From Rubritepida sp. (lineage in GTDB: Bacteria > Pseudomonadota > Alphaproteobacteria > Acetobacterales > Acetobacteraceae), in NCBI GenBank assembly GCA_022843345.1, contig JALHNW010000088.1, forward strand, positions 1 to 7,321: a DNA stretch of 7,321 nt, written 5' to 3'. The notes under the pieces were generated by a model. That model was not told the origin of the DNA, did not search any database, and saw only the letters and a list, made by a program, of their open reading frames with translations. Shown here piece by piece: positions 1 to 6,299 of this stretch. Every line of letters begins with the position of its first letter. The first letter of the stretch is position 1. The position numbers and the translations under genes were made by a program.

Positions 1-81
1 GCGGCGGACACCTTCCCGCTGGCCGGCTTCGGCGCCGCCTACGACGCCATCACCCGCGAATGCCCGGCGGCGCGGCGATGA
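1..81 (+). CDS. 3' end of an invasion-associated locus B (IalB)-like protein (partial)
   Basis: Frame 1 is open from the first base and gives 26 residues before TGA at 79-81. The tail reads [17 protein letters not shown], which resembles the end of IalB-family periplasmic proteins, where a 'plkGF..A...l' block closes the domain. The identification also leans on remembered gene order, since IalB-like genes often precede rlmN in Alphaproteobacteria. The stop overlaps the preferred rlmN start as ATGA (78-81), suggesting translational coupling. Only the C-terminus is visible, so signal peptide and domain cannot be checked. The family call is moderate; the coding frame itself is well supported by the junction. 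Confidence 0.6.
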   Translation, partial: AADTFPLAGFGAAYDAITRECPAARR

Positions 82-1271
82 ACGCCTTCCAGCCGCACGC
101 CCGCGTGATGCCGCCCGATGACGGGCTGAGCGAGGCGGAGCGCGGCCGCATCCTCGCCAAGGCCGCCGCCTTCGCCCCCCCGCCGATGCAGGACGCCGAC
201 GGAAGGCGCGAGCTGGTGGGGCTCTCGCGCGAGGAGCTGGCGCAGGAGATGGCGCTGATCGGCGAGAAGCCGTTCCGCGCCAAGCAGCTCTGGCACTGGA
301 TCTACCACCAGGGCGCGCGCGATTTTTCCGCCATGTCCACCATCGCCAGGCCGATGCAGCAGAAGCTGGCCGAACGCTTCGTCGTCGGCCGCCCTGGGGT
401 GGCGACCGAACAGACCAGCACGGACGGCACGCGCAAGTGGCTGTTCGAGTGGCGCGACGGGCAGAAGGTCGAGACGGTCTACATCCCCGACCATGACCGC
501 GGCGCGCTGTGCATCTCCACCCAGGTGGGCTGCACGCTGTCCTGCTCCTTCTGCCACACCGGCACGCAGAAGCTGGTGCGAAACCTGGGCGCGGCGGAGA
601 TCGTGGGCCAGTTCATGGCGGCGCGCGACAGCTACGGCGAGTGGCCGACGCCCAAGGGGGAAGAGGGCCGGCGCCTGTCCAACATCGTCGTGATGGGCAT
701 GGGCGAGCCGCTCTACAACTACGCCGCCACCGCCAAGGCGCTGGCGATCGTGATGGACCACGAGGGCATCGCGCTGTCGCGCCGGCGCATCACGCTTTCC
801 ACCTCGGGCGTGGTGCCGATGATGGACCAGTGCGGGGCGGAGCTGGGGGTGAACCTCGCCGTGTCGCTGCACGCGGTGCGCGACGAGCTGCGCGACGAGC
901 TGGTGCCGCTGAACCGCAAGTACCCGATCCGGGAGCTGATGGACGCCTGCCGGCGCTATCCCGGCGCGTCGAACGCGCGGCGCATCACCTTCGAATACGT
1001 GATGCTGCGCGGCGTGAACGACAGCATCGCCGAGGCGCACGAGCTGGTGCGGCTGCTGCACGGCATCCCGGCCAAGGTGAACCTGATCCCGTTCAACCCC
1101 TGGCCCGGCTCGCCCTACAAGACCTCCACGCTGGAGGCGCAGCACGCCTTCGCGGAGGTGCTGAACGCCGCCGGCTATTCCTCGCCCATCCGCCGGCCGC
1201 GGGGGCGCGACATCCTGGCCGCCTGCGGGCAGCTGAAGACGGAGAGCGAGCGGGCCAGGCGCCCGGCGTGA
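78..1271 (+). CDS. rlmN: RlmN, dual-specificity 23S rRNA/tRNA adenine-C2 methyltransferase (radical SAM)
   Basis: RlmN is a cytoplasmic radical-SAM enzyme that methylates C2 of A2503 in 23S rRNA, and of A37 in some tRNAs, using a methylated cysteine intermediate. From ATG 78 the protein is 397 residues, normal for alphaproteobacterial members. The radical-SAM CxxxCxxC is C152/C156/C159 (GCTLSCSFC). The two catalytic cysteines are also present: C145 (ALCISTQ) and C383 (AACGQL). GMGEPLYNY and the [13 protein letters not shown] blocks are typical. I chose ATG 78 over the in-frame ATG at 60 because it overlaps the upstream stop as ATGA; neither has a strong Shine-Dalgarno. The stop overlaps the next gene as GTGA. 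Nothing essential is missing. Confidence 0.97.
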   Translation: MNAFQPHARVMPPDDGLSEAERGRILAKAAAFAPPPMQDADGRRELVGLSREELAQEMALIGEKPFRAKQLWHWIYHQGARDFSAMSTIARPMQQKLAERFVVGRPGVATEQTSTDGTRKWLFEWRDGQKVETVYIPDHDRGALCISTQVGCTLSCSFCHTGTQKLVRNLGAAEIVGQFMAARDSYGEWPTPKGEEGRRLSNIVVMGMGEPLYNYAATAKALAIVMDHEGIALSRRRITLSTSGVVPMMDQCGAELGVNLAVSLHAVRDELRDELVPLNRKYPIRELMDACRRYPGASNARRITFEYVMLRGVNDSIAEAHELVRLLHGIPAKVNLIPFNPWPGSPYKTSTLEAQHAFAEVLNAAGYSSPIRRPRGRDILAACGQLKTESERARRPA

Positions 1272-1537
1272 GGCTGCGGCTGGCCATCATCGGCACCGTG
1301 CTGGTGTGGCTGCCCTTCCTGCTGCTGGCGCTGAGCCTGATCCTGTCCGACGCGCTGGGCTGCCGGGTGGATGCGGCGGCGACCTACCCCTGCCCGGTGC
1401 TGGGAGCGGACATCGGCGGGTTGCTGGGCGCCGGATTCATGATGGGGCTGCTGCTGATGGGGACGTGGCCGCTGATGGTGTTCAGCCTCATCGGCTGGGG
1501 GCTGTGGGGGGCCAGGCGGCTGTGGGCGCGCCGGTAG
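1268..1537 (+). CDS. Small two-helix membrane protein, function unknown
   Basis: GTG at 1268 overlaps the rlmN stop (GTGA) and opens an 89-residue frame. Two hydrophobic segments are visible, about residues 6-28 and 50-80. The N-terminus (VRLR) and C-terminus (GARRLWARR) are both positively charged, so by the positive-inside rule both ends should be cytoplasmic. The loop between the helices would then face the periplasm, and it carries two cysteines, C32 and C42, which could form a disulfide. The stretch [13 protein letters not shown] resembles small uncharacterised proteobacterial membrane proteins with a conserved 'GC...PC.v.G.DIG' pattern; this is from memory only. There is no known function. 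The gene probably shares rlmN's transcript, and its last 16 bases overlap the proposed start of the MFS gene. Confidence 0.75.
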   Translation: MRLRLAIIGTVLVWLPFLLLALSLILSDALGCRVDAAATYPCPVLGADIGGLLGAGFMMGLLLMGTWPLMVFSLIGWGLWGARRLWARR

Positions 1538-2667
1538 TCCCGATCGGGCTGATGGCGCTGGGCGGCTTCGCCACCGGCTGCGGCATGCGGATGCTGGACC
1601 CGCTGCTGCCGATGATCGCGGTGGGGTTCGGCACCACCGTCTCGGCCGCCGCGGTGCTGGTGGCGGCCTTCATGCTGCCCTACGGCGCGGGGCAGCTGCT
1701 GACGGGGCCGCTGGGGGACCGCTTCGGCAAGATCCGCGTCGCCTCGCTGGCGCTGGTGCTCTACGGGCTGGTGACGATGGGCGGCGCGGTGGCGGACAGC
1801 CTGACGGGGGTGGCGCTGGTGCGCGCGCTGGGCGGCTTCGCGGCCGGCGCCGTCATCCCGCTGCTGATGGCGCATGTGGGCGACGAGGTGCCCTATGAGG
1901 GGCGGCAGGCCGCCATTGGCCGCTTCCTGACGGGCAACGTGATGGCGACGATGCTGGCCGGGCCGATCAGCGGCGTGCTGGGCGAGCATTTCGGCTGGCG
2001 CGCCTCCTTCCTCGCCGGCGGCGCGCTGGCGCTGGGGGTGGGGGCGGTGCTGTGGTGGCGGCTGGTGGCCGGGCGCACCCGCAAGGCGGCGAGCGGGGTG
2101 AGCGCGGTCGCCGGCTACCTGAAGATGCTGCGGATGCCCGCCTCGCGCCGGCTGCTGCTGGTGACGGCGCTGAACGGGGCGCTGCTGTTCGGCGGGTCCT
2201 TCCCGTTCATCGCCTCCTTCCTCATCGAGGATTTCGCGCTGTCGGCCGGCGAGGCGGGGCTGGTGATGGCCGGGTTCGGGGTGGGGGCGCTGGTCTATAC
2301 GCGCGTGGCGCCGCGGCTGGTGCGGCGGCTGGGCGAGGACCGGATGCTGGCGGTCGGCGGGGTGGGGCTGGCGGTGCTGCTGGGCGCCATCGCGGCCGCG
2401 CCGCATTGGGGGGTGGTGCTGGCGGCGCAGCTGCTGATGGGGTTCTTCTTTTTCTGCTTCCACGGCGTGCTGCAGGCCCGCGCCACGGAGGCGATGCCGG
2501 AGGCGCGGGGGACGGGGGTGAGCGCCTTCGCGATGTCGCTGTTCCTGGGGCAGACGGTGGGGAGCCTGGTGTTCGCGGGGGTGATCGGGGTGGCGGGGTA
2601 TCGGTGGGTGTTTGGGCTGGCGGGGTGCGGGATTGCGGCGCTGGGGGTGGCGACGGCGCGGCGGTGA
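1522..2667 (+). CDS. Major facilitator superfamily transporter, AraJ/drug-efflux type
   Basis: Predicted inner-membrane secondary transporter of about 381 residues, with hydrophobic segments consistent with 12 helices in two halves. MFS motif A in the loop after helix 2 is clear at residues 62-73 ([12 protein letters not shown]). Helix 1 includes [15 protein letters not shown], resembling efflux-type MFS proteins in Alphaproteobacteria. The substrate cannot be inferred. I prefer GTG 1522: it leaves a complete first helix and has AGG about 5 bases upstream, but it overlaps the previous gene by 16 bases. ATG 1552 is a plausible alternative with a weak Shine-Dalgarno and would shorten the N-terminus by 10 residues. 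Codons are strongly G-ending (GGG, GTG, CTG), unlike argG, and G tracts crowd the 3' end. It likely belongs to the rlmN transcript. Confidence 0.88.
   Translation: MGAPVVPIGLMALGGFATGCGMRMLDPLLPMIAVGFGTTVSAAAVLVAAFMLPYGAGQLLTGPLGDRFGKIRVASLALVLYGLVTMGGAVADSLTGVALVRALGGFAAGAVIPLLMAHVGDEVPYEGRQAAIGRFLTGNVMATMLAGPISGVLGEHFGWRASFLAGGALALGVGAVLWWRLVAGRTRKAASGVSAVAGYLKMLRMPASRRLLLVTALNGALLFGGSFPFIASFLIEDFALSAGEAGLVMAGFGVGALVYTRVAPRLVRRLGEDRMLAVGGVGLAVLLGAIAAAPHWGVVLAAQLLMGFFFFCFHGVLQARATEAMPEARGTGVSAFAMSLFLGQTVGSLVFAGVIGVAGYRWVFGLAGCGIAALGVATARR
2577..2631 (+). other. Potential G-quadruplex tract at the 3' end of the MFS gene
   Basis: Seven runs of three or more G lie at 2577-2581, 2587-2590, 2595-2598, 2606-2608, 2614-2616, 2622-2625 and 2629-2631. 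Loops between them are 3 to 7 bases, satisfying the usual G3+N1-7 rule several times over. A further five-G run is at 2643-2647. The tract is on the coding strand, so it would be present in the mRNA, and it ends about 95 bases before the argG start codon. Whether it folds is inference. Confidence 0.5.
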
Positions 2668-2714
2668 CGGGCTTGCCGCCCCGCCCATCCGCTCCTATCC
2701 CTGCGCCCGAAAGC

Positions 2715-2720
2715 GGAGAG
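2715..2720 (+). promoter_or_regulatory. Shine-Dalgarno of argG
   Basis: GGAGAG lies 5 bases before ATG 2726. It fixes the argG start at 2726 over the open frame that extends further upstream. No clear promoter is visible in the 58-base gap after the MFS stop, so argG may rely on read-through, on a promoter inside the MFS gene, or on one I cannot recognise. Confidence 0.75.
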
Positions 2721-2725
2721 TTCCC

Positions 2726-3961
2726 ATGCGCGTGAAGGACGTGAAAAAAGTCGTGCTCGCCTATTCCGGCGGGCTCGACACCAGCGTGATCCTCAAGTGG
2801 CTCCAGACCACCTACAATTGCGAGGTGGTGACCTTCACCGCCGACCTCGGCCAGGGCGAGGAGCTGGGGCCGGCGCGCGACAAGGCCCTGATGCTCGGCA
2901 TCAAGCCGGAAAACATCTACGTGGACGACCTGCGCGAGACCTTCACGAAGGACTTCGTCTTCCCGATGTTCCGCGCCAACGCGCTGTATGAGGGGCTGTA
3001 CCTGCTCGGCACCTCCATCGCCCGCCCGCTCATCTCCCAGCGGCAGATCGAGATCGCGGAGGCCGTCGGCGCCGACGCCGTCGCCCACGGCGCCACCGGC
3101 AAGGGCAATGATCAGGTCCGGTTCGAGATCAGCTACTATTCGCTCAAGCCCGACATCAAGATCATCGCCCCCTGGCGCGAATGGGACCTCACCAGCCGCA
3201 CTGCGCTGATCGCCTTCGCGGAAGCGCACCAGATCCCCATCGCCAAGGACAAGCGCGGCGAATCGCCCTTCAGCGTGGACGCCAACCTCCTGCACAGCTC
3301 TTCCGAGGGGAAGATCCTGGAGGAGCCGTGGGACGCGCCGGACGAGATGGTCTGGCAGCGCACCATCTCGCCGATGGACGCGCCCGACACCCCCACCGAG
3401 ATCACCATCCAGTTCAAGAACGGCGACGCGGTGGGCATCAACGGCGAGGCGCTGTCGCCGGCCACGCTGCTCACGAAGCTGAACGCGCTGGGCAAGGCCA
3501 ACGGCATCGGCCGGCTGGATTTGGTCGAGAACCGCTTCGTCGGCATGAAGTCCCGCGGCTGCTACGAGACGCCGGGCGGCACCATCCTGCACTTCGCGCA
3601 CCGCGCCATCGAATCCATCACGCTGGACCGCGAGGCGGCCCACCTGAAGGATTCGCTCATGCCGCGCTATGCGGAGTGCATCTACAACGGCTTCTGGTTC
3701 AGCCCGGAACGGCGCATGCTCCAGGCGCTGGTGGACGCGTCCCAGGCAAGCGTGGAGGGCGAGGTGCGGATGAAGCTCTACAAGGGCAACGTCATCGTCA
3801 CGGGCCGGCGCTCGCCCAACAGCCTGTACTCGATGAAGCACGTCACCTTCGAGGACGACCAGGGCGCCTATGACCAGTTCGACGCGCAGGGCTTCATCAA
3901 GCTGAACGCGCTGCGGCTGCGCCTGGGCGCCATGGCCGGCCGCCGCGGCGGGACTCCCTGA
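2726..3961 (+). CDS. argG: Argininosuccinate synthase
   Basis: Catalyses ATP-dependent condensation of citrulline with aspartate to argininosuccinate, the penultimate step of arginine synthesis, in the cytoplasm. The protein is 411 residues, close to the usual 400-410. The N-type ATP pyrophosphatase loop AYSGGLDTS is at residues 12-20. The second family signature, [12 protein letters not shown], falls at about residues 122-133. The [10 protein letters not shown] block and the C-terminal [10 protein letters not shown] region are also present, so the enzyme looks intact. ATG 2726 is set by GGAGAG 5 bases upstream. Codon use favours C-ending codons (GGC, ATC, TTC), unlike the G-ending MFS gene before it, consistent with higher expression. 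Its TGA (3959-3961) may overlap a CTG start of the channel gene. Confidence 0.98.
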   Translation: MRVKDVKKVVLAYSGGLDTSVILKWLQTTYNCEVVTFTADLGQGEELGPARDKALMLGIKPENIYVDDLRETFTKDFVFPMFRANALYEGLYLLGTSIARPLISQRQIEIAEAVGADAVAHGATGKGNDQVRFEISYYSLKPDIKIIAPWREWDLTSRTALIAFAEAHQIPIAKDKRGESPFSVDANLLHSSSEGKILEEPWDAPDEMVWQRTISPMDAPDTPTEITIQFKNGDAVGINGEALSPATLLTKLNALGKANGIGRLDLVENRFVGMKSRGCYETPGGTILHFAHRAIESITLDREAAHLKDSLMPRYAECIYNGFWFSPERRMLQALVDASQASVEGEVRMKLYKGNVIVTGRRSPNSLYSMKHVTFEDDQGAYDQFDAQGFIKLNALRLRLGAMAGRRGGTP

Positions 3962-4059
3962 CGGCGCACCGGCATGGGTGGCGCATCCGGCTGCGCCACC
4001 TCTACACTGCGCCGACGCCCCCGGCGCGGCGCTTCCGCTACGCGCTGCTGGGGCTGGAC
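3958..4059 (+). other. Probable N-terminal coding extension of the channel gene, without a standard start
   Basis: Reading upstream of GTG 4060 in the same frame gives a basic stretch, WRIRLRHLY, then PPARRFRYALLGLD leading straight into the first hydrophobic helix. This is what the cytoplasmic N-terminus of such channels usually looks like. The frame is open back to a TGA at 3871-3873, but no ATG, GTG or TTG occurs between 3874 and 4059. CTG 3958, which overlaps the argG stop as CTGA, is one possible start. Alternatively, one extra G in the run 3976-3978 would place ATG 3974 in frame. The coding nature is inference from residue character and family resemblance. Confidence 0.6.
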
Positions 4060-4731
4060 GTGCTCAGCCTGGCCTGGATCGTCGCCGCCTCCTTCCGCCC
4101 GTCGGATGCGGTGGTGATCGCGGTGGACATGGCGCTGGGCGCGGTGCTGCTGGCGGAGTTCGCGGCGCGCCACGCCATCCGCGACCATCCCTTCCGCAGC
4201 GCCACGCGGGTGATGGAGCTGGCGGACCTGCTGGCCATCCTGTCGCTGCTGCTGTCCCCGCTGACGCAGCACGCGCTGGGCTTCCTGCGGGCGCTGCGGC
4301 TGTTCCATTCCGCGCGGCTGGCGATGTCCCTGCGCGAGGACTGGGAAGGCTTCCGCCGCAACGAGGACGCGGTGGTGGCGGCCGTGCAGCTGCTGGTCTT
4401 CGTCTTCGTGATGACGGGGGCGGTGTTCGAGCTGCGCGCCCTCATGGGCGGCGGCATCGCCAACTACGGGGACGCGCTGTACTTCACCGTCACCGCGCTG
4501 ACCACCACGGGCTTCGGCGACATCACGCCGAAGGAGACGAGCGGGCGGCTGCTGGCGGTGTTCATCATGCTGGCGGGCGTGACGCTGTTCCTGCGCCTGG
4601 CCTCGGCGCTGTTCCGCCCCTCCAAGGTGGTGTTCCCCTGCCCCGGCTGCGGGCTGCGGCGGCACGAGGCGGATGCGGTGCACTGCAAGGCCTGCGGGAC
4701 TCTGGTGAACATCCCGGACGAGGGCACTTGA
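4060..4731 (+). CDS. Voltage-sensor-like potassium channel with C-terminal zinc ribbon
   Basis: Predicted inner-membrane ion channel. From GTG 4060 it has 223 residues: a clipped helix S1 (to about 12), S2 (about 18-36), S3 (about 50-68), an S4-like segment with R77, R80, H83 and R86 at three-residue spacing, S5 (about 104-125), a pore helix, the potassium selectivity filter TTTGFGD at 148-154, and S6 (about 163-184). After S6 comes a cytoplasmic four-cysteine ribbon, C194/C197/C209/C212 (CxxC-x11-CxxC), likely binding zinc. K+ selectivity follows from the GFGD filter; voltage gating is inference, because S4 has few charges. The GTG lies within S1, so the true protein probably starts upstream (see the extension entry). 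The gene follows argG directly. The stop at 4729-4731 abuts the toxin promoter. Confidence 0.88.
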   Translation: MLSLAWIVAASFRPSDAVVIAVDMALGAVLLAEFAARHAIRDHPFRSATRVMELADLLAILSLLLSPLTQHALGFLRALRLFHSARLAMSLREDWEGFRRNEDAVVAAVQLLVFVFVMTGAVFELRALMGGGIANYGDALYFTVTALTTTGFGDITPKETSGRLLAVFIMLAGVTLFLRLASALFRPSKVVFPCPGCGLRRHEADAVHCKACGTLVNIPDEGT

Positions 4732-4756
4732 GCATTTCATAGCGTTTTGCTATGTC
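4728..4756 (+). promoter_or_regulatory. Predicted sigma-70-type promoter of the toxin-antitoxin operon
   Basis: TTGAGC (4728-4733, 4 of 6 to TTGACA) and TATGTC (4751-4756, 3 of 6 to TATAAT) are separated by 17 bases. A TG at 4748-4749 gives an extended -10. The region is distinctly more AT-rich than its surroundings. The expected start site is about 6-8 bases after the -10, which falls on the toxin ATG at 4763. No Shine-Dalgarno precedes that ATG, so a leaderless transcript is suggested. Confidence 0.5.
4738..4754 (+). promoter_or_regulatory. Inverted-repeat operator, probable antitoxin binding site
   Basis: CATAGC (4738-4743) and GCTATG (4749-4754) are perfect inverted arms around GTTTT. 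The palindrome fills the spacer between the predicted -35 and -10, where a bound repressor would block polymerase. Autorepression through such palindromes by the helix-turn-helix antitoxin is the normal arrangement in HigBA/RelBE-type systems. The assignment to this antitoxin is inferred from position. Confidence 0.65.
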
Positions 4757-4762
4757 ACCCGC

Positions 4763-5011
4763 ATGAAGTCGCTGCGTTTCACGACCGACGCGGCGCGGGC
4801 CCTGCAGCGCCACGCCAACATGGCACCCCGCATCCGCGCCAAGCTGGCGGACTACGCGGCGGACCCGGCGGCGCTCGCCAACAACGTCACGCCGCTGGTC
4901 GGAGTGGAGGCGAAGCGGCTTCGCGTGGGCGACTTCCGGGTGATCTTCACCGAGGACGAGGTGGAGATCCTGGTCCTCGCCATCGGCCCGCGCGGCGCCA
5001 TCTACGAGTGA
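4763..5011 (+). CDS. Type II toxin, RelE/ParE superfamily
   Basis: An 82-residue protein with the compact alpha-beta pattern of RelE/ParE toxins: an N-terminal strand (KSLRFTTDAARALQRH), two helices (APRIRAKLADYAADP), then strands including VEAKRLRVGDFRVIFTED and a closing VLAIGPRGAIYE. RelE-type members cleave mRNA on the ribosome and ParE-type members poison gyrase; the sequence does not decide between them. The RLRVGDFRVIF block resembles the RelE/HigB-like branch from memory. ATG 4763 is the natural start and lacks a Shine-Dalgarno, in keeping with possible leaderless translation. The toxin precedes the antitoxin, as in HigBA loci, and its stop lies inside the antitoxin's Shine-Dalgarno region. 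Length and key blocks look intact, so it is probably functional. Confidence 0.92.
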   Translation: MKSLRFTTDAARALQRHANMAPRIRAKLADYAADPAALANNVTPLVGVEAKRLRVGDFRVIFTEDEVEILVLAIGPRGAIYE

Positions 5012-5016
5012 GGAGG
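5011..5016 (+). promoter_or_regulatory. Strong Shine-Dalgarno of the antitoxin
   Basis: A consensus AGGAGG starts on the last base of the toxin stop codon and sits 5 bases before ATG 5022. It contrasts with the toxin, which has no Shine-Dalgarno. The difference should favour antitoxin synthesis from the shared mRNA, as a toxin-first operon requires. Confidence 0.85.
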
Positions 5017-5021
5017 CAGCG

Positions 5022-5351
5022 ATGAACGAGACCGTGACCCTGACCCGCACTGCCTACGAGGCGCTCGTGGATGCGCGCGACGCAGCCGTGGCCCTGCGCG
5101 ACGTGGCGCGAGGCGCGACGGAAACGCTGACGGAGGCGGAGTTGGACGCCTTCCTGGCCGCGCCGACGCCGTTGGCTTTCTGGCGGCGCCATCGCGGCCT
5201 CACCCAGGCGGCACTGGCGGAGGCGGTCGGGATCTCCCAGCCCTACCTGGCGCAGATCGAGGGCGGGCAGCGCACCGGCGACGTGCGCCTGCACGCGAGG
5301 CTGGCCAAGGCGCTTCGGCTGCGGATGGAGGACCTGCTCGAGGAGGAGTGA
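5022..5351 (+). CDS. Type II antitoxin with Xre-type helix-turn-helix domain
   Basis: A 109-residue protein. The N-terminal half (about 1-50) is helical and acidic, with many Ala and Glu residues, and probably wraps the toxin. The C-terminal half holds an Xre/Cro helix-turn-helix: FWRRHRGLTQAALAEAV (53-69), recognition helix SQPYLAQIEGG (72-82), then LHARLAKALRLRMEDLLEEE. This layout is typical of DNA-binding antitoxins paired with RelE-like toxins. It is expected to neutralise the 82-residue toxin and repress the operon through the palindrome at 4738-4754. It has an AGGAGG Shine-Dalgarno and begins 10 bases after the toxin stop. Its stop lies only 7 bases from the fabI stop on the other strand, with no visible terminator between. 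Confidence 0.92.
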   Translation: MNETVTLTRTAYEALVDARDAAVALRDVARGATETLTEAELDAFLAAPTPLAFWRRHRGLTQAALAEAVGISQPYLAQIEGGQRTGDVRLHARLAKALRLRMEDLLEEE

Positions 5352-5358
5352 GTGGCGG

Positions 5359-6195
5359 TCAGCCCCCGTTCTTCTCGATCGTCAGGTCCGGCGCGTCCGG
5401 GTTCTTCATGCCGACGATGTGGTAGCCGCAATCCACGTGGTGCACCTCGCCCGAGACGCCGGTGCTGAGCGGGCTCAGAAGGTACAGCCCGGCGCCGCCC
5501 ACTTCCTCCAGCCCCACGTTGCGCTGCATGGGCGCGTTGTACTGGTTCCACTTCAGGATGTAGCGGAAGTCGCCGATGCCGCTCGCGGCCAGGGTCTTGA
5601 TCGGCCCGGCGCTGATGGCGTTCACGCGGATCTGCCGCGGGCCGAGGTCGGCGGCCATGTAGCGCACGCTCGCCTCCAGCGCGGCCTTGGCCACGCCCAT
5701 GACGTTGTAGTGCGGCACCCACTTCTCGGCGCCGAGGTAGGACAGCGTGAGCAGCGAGCCCCCCTCCCCCATCAGCGCGGCCGCGCGCCGGCCGGTGGCG
5801 GCGAAGGAGTAGCAGGAGATGTCGAGCGCCTGCAGGAAGGCCTCGCGCGGGGTGTCCAGGAAGCGGCCGCGCAGGAACTGCTTGTCGGCGAAGCCGATGG
5901 CGTGGACCAGGAAGTCCAGCTTGCCCCAGCGCGCCTCGATGCCGGCGAAGGCGCGGTCCATGTCCTCGTCGCTGCCCACGTCGCAGGGCAGCACCAGGTC
6001 GCTGCCCACGCTCGCCGCCAGGGGGCGCACGCGCTTCTCCAGCGCCTCGCCCTGGTAGGTGAAGGCCAGTTCCGCGCCCTGCGCCGCGCAGGCCTTGGCG
6101 ATGGCCCAGGCGATGGAGCGGTCGTTCGCCACGCCCATGATGAGGCCGCGCCTTCCCTGCATCAGCGTTCCGGTCGGGATCGGGGTCTCGGTCAT
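5359..6195 (-). CDS. fabI: Enoyl-[acyl-carrier-protein] reductase (NADH), FabI
   Basis: FabI reduces trans-2-enoyl-ACP in the last step of each fatty acid elongation cycle, in the cytoplasm. The protein is 278 residues, a little longer than E. coli FabI. The nucleotide-binding segment [13 protein letters not shown] starts at residue 21. The catalytic set of divergent short-chain dehydrogenases is complete: Y153 (SYLGAE), Y163 and K170 (YNVMGVAK). By alignment from memory, residues matching the known triclosan contacts of E. coli FabI (G93, M159, F203) are retained as G101, M166 and F210. Start ATG is at 6195-6193; its Shine-Dalgarno is weak (GGAC). The longer minus-strand open frame beyond 6195 is a shadow of pdxH. 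The gene is divergent from pdxH and convergent with the toxin-antitoxin operon. Confidence 0.97.
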   Translation of the reverse strand: MTETPIPTGTLMQGRRGLIMGVANDRSIAWAIAKACAAQGAELAFTYQGEALEKRVRPLAASVGSDLVLPCDVGSDEDMDRAFAGIEARWGKLDFLVHAIGFADKQFLRGRFLDTPREAFLQALDISCYSFAATGRRAAALMGEGGSLLTLSYLGAEKWVPHYNVMGVAKAALEASVRYMAADLGPRQIRVNAISAGPIKTLAASGIGDFRYILKWNQYNAPMQRNVGLEEVGGAGLYLLSPLSTGVSGEVHHVDCGYHIVGMKNPDAPDLTIEKNGG

Positions 6196-6299
6196 CGCGG
6201 GTCCGTCGTCGTGGTCCGGGGGGTGGGGCGGTGGTTGCGGGGGGCGGATGGTGGTGGCACATGCCCCGGGGACCGGCAAGACCCGCGAGGAGAACCCGC
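6196..6299. promoter_or_regulatory. Divergent fabI-pdxH intergenic region
   Basis: This 104-base gap must hold the start signals of both genes. I see no convincing -35/-10 pair on either strand. Its most obvious property is strand bias: long G runs on the + strand at 6218-6223, 6225-6228 and 6239-6244, and a CCCCGGGG palindrome at 6264-6271. The fabI leader is therefore C-rich. An in-frame ATG for pdxH at 6261 lies within it but has a poorer ribosome site than TTG 6300. Confidence 0.55.
6288..6293 (+). promoter_or_regulatory. Shine-Dalgarno selecting the TTG start of pdxH
   Basis: AGGAGA lies 6 bases before TTG 6300. No comparable site precedes the in-frame ATG codons at 6231 or 6261. The protein from TTG begins directly with family-like sequence ([11 protein letters not shown]), so this site decides the start. 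Confidence 0.7.

Noticed and set aside
877..900. Exact 12-base tandem repeat in rlmN
   Set aside because: It encodes RDELRDEL, and this region reads like the normal RlmN block before VPLNRKYP, so the repeat is a codon-level coincidence.
39..1145. Minus-strand open frame opposite rlmN
   Set aside because: Shadow of rlmN, with low-complexity Arg/His/Ala composition and no domain.
1384..2688. Long minus-strand open frame antisense to the MFS gene
   Set aside because: The translation is rich in Arg, His, Pro and Gln with no recognisable domain. Such frames are expected opposite GC-rich genes with G/C third positions.
2222..3841. Very long minus-strand open frame antisense to argG and the MFS 3' end
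   Set aside because: It lies opposite two well-supported genes, and its N-terminal translation mirrors argG codons. No family features.
3978..4742. Plus-strand frame overlapping the channel gene
   Set aside because: Ala/Gly/Arg-rich out-of-frame translation. The channel frame carries the helices, filter and cysteine ribbon.
5352..5358. Bidirectional terminator between antitoxin and fabI
   Set aside because: Seven bases without an inverted repeat or T-run; no intrinsic terminator visible here or elsewhere in the window.
6218..6244. G-quadruplex in the fabI-pdxH gap
   Set aside because: Only three separated runs of three or more G are present and one loop is 10 bases, so it fails the standard rule. 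The MFS 3' tract is far stronger.
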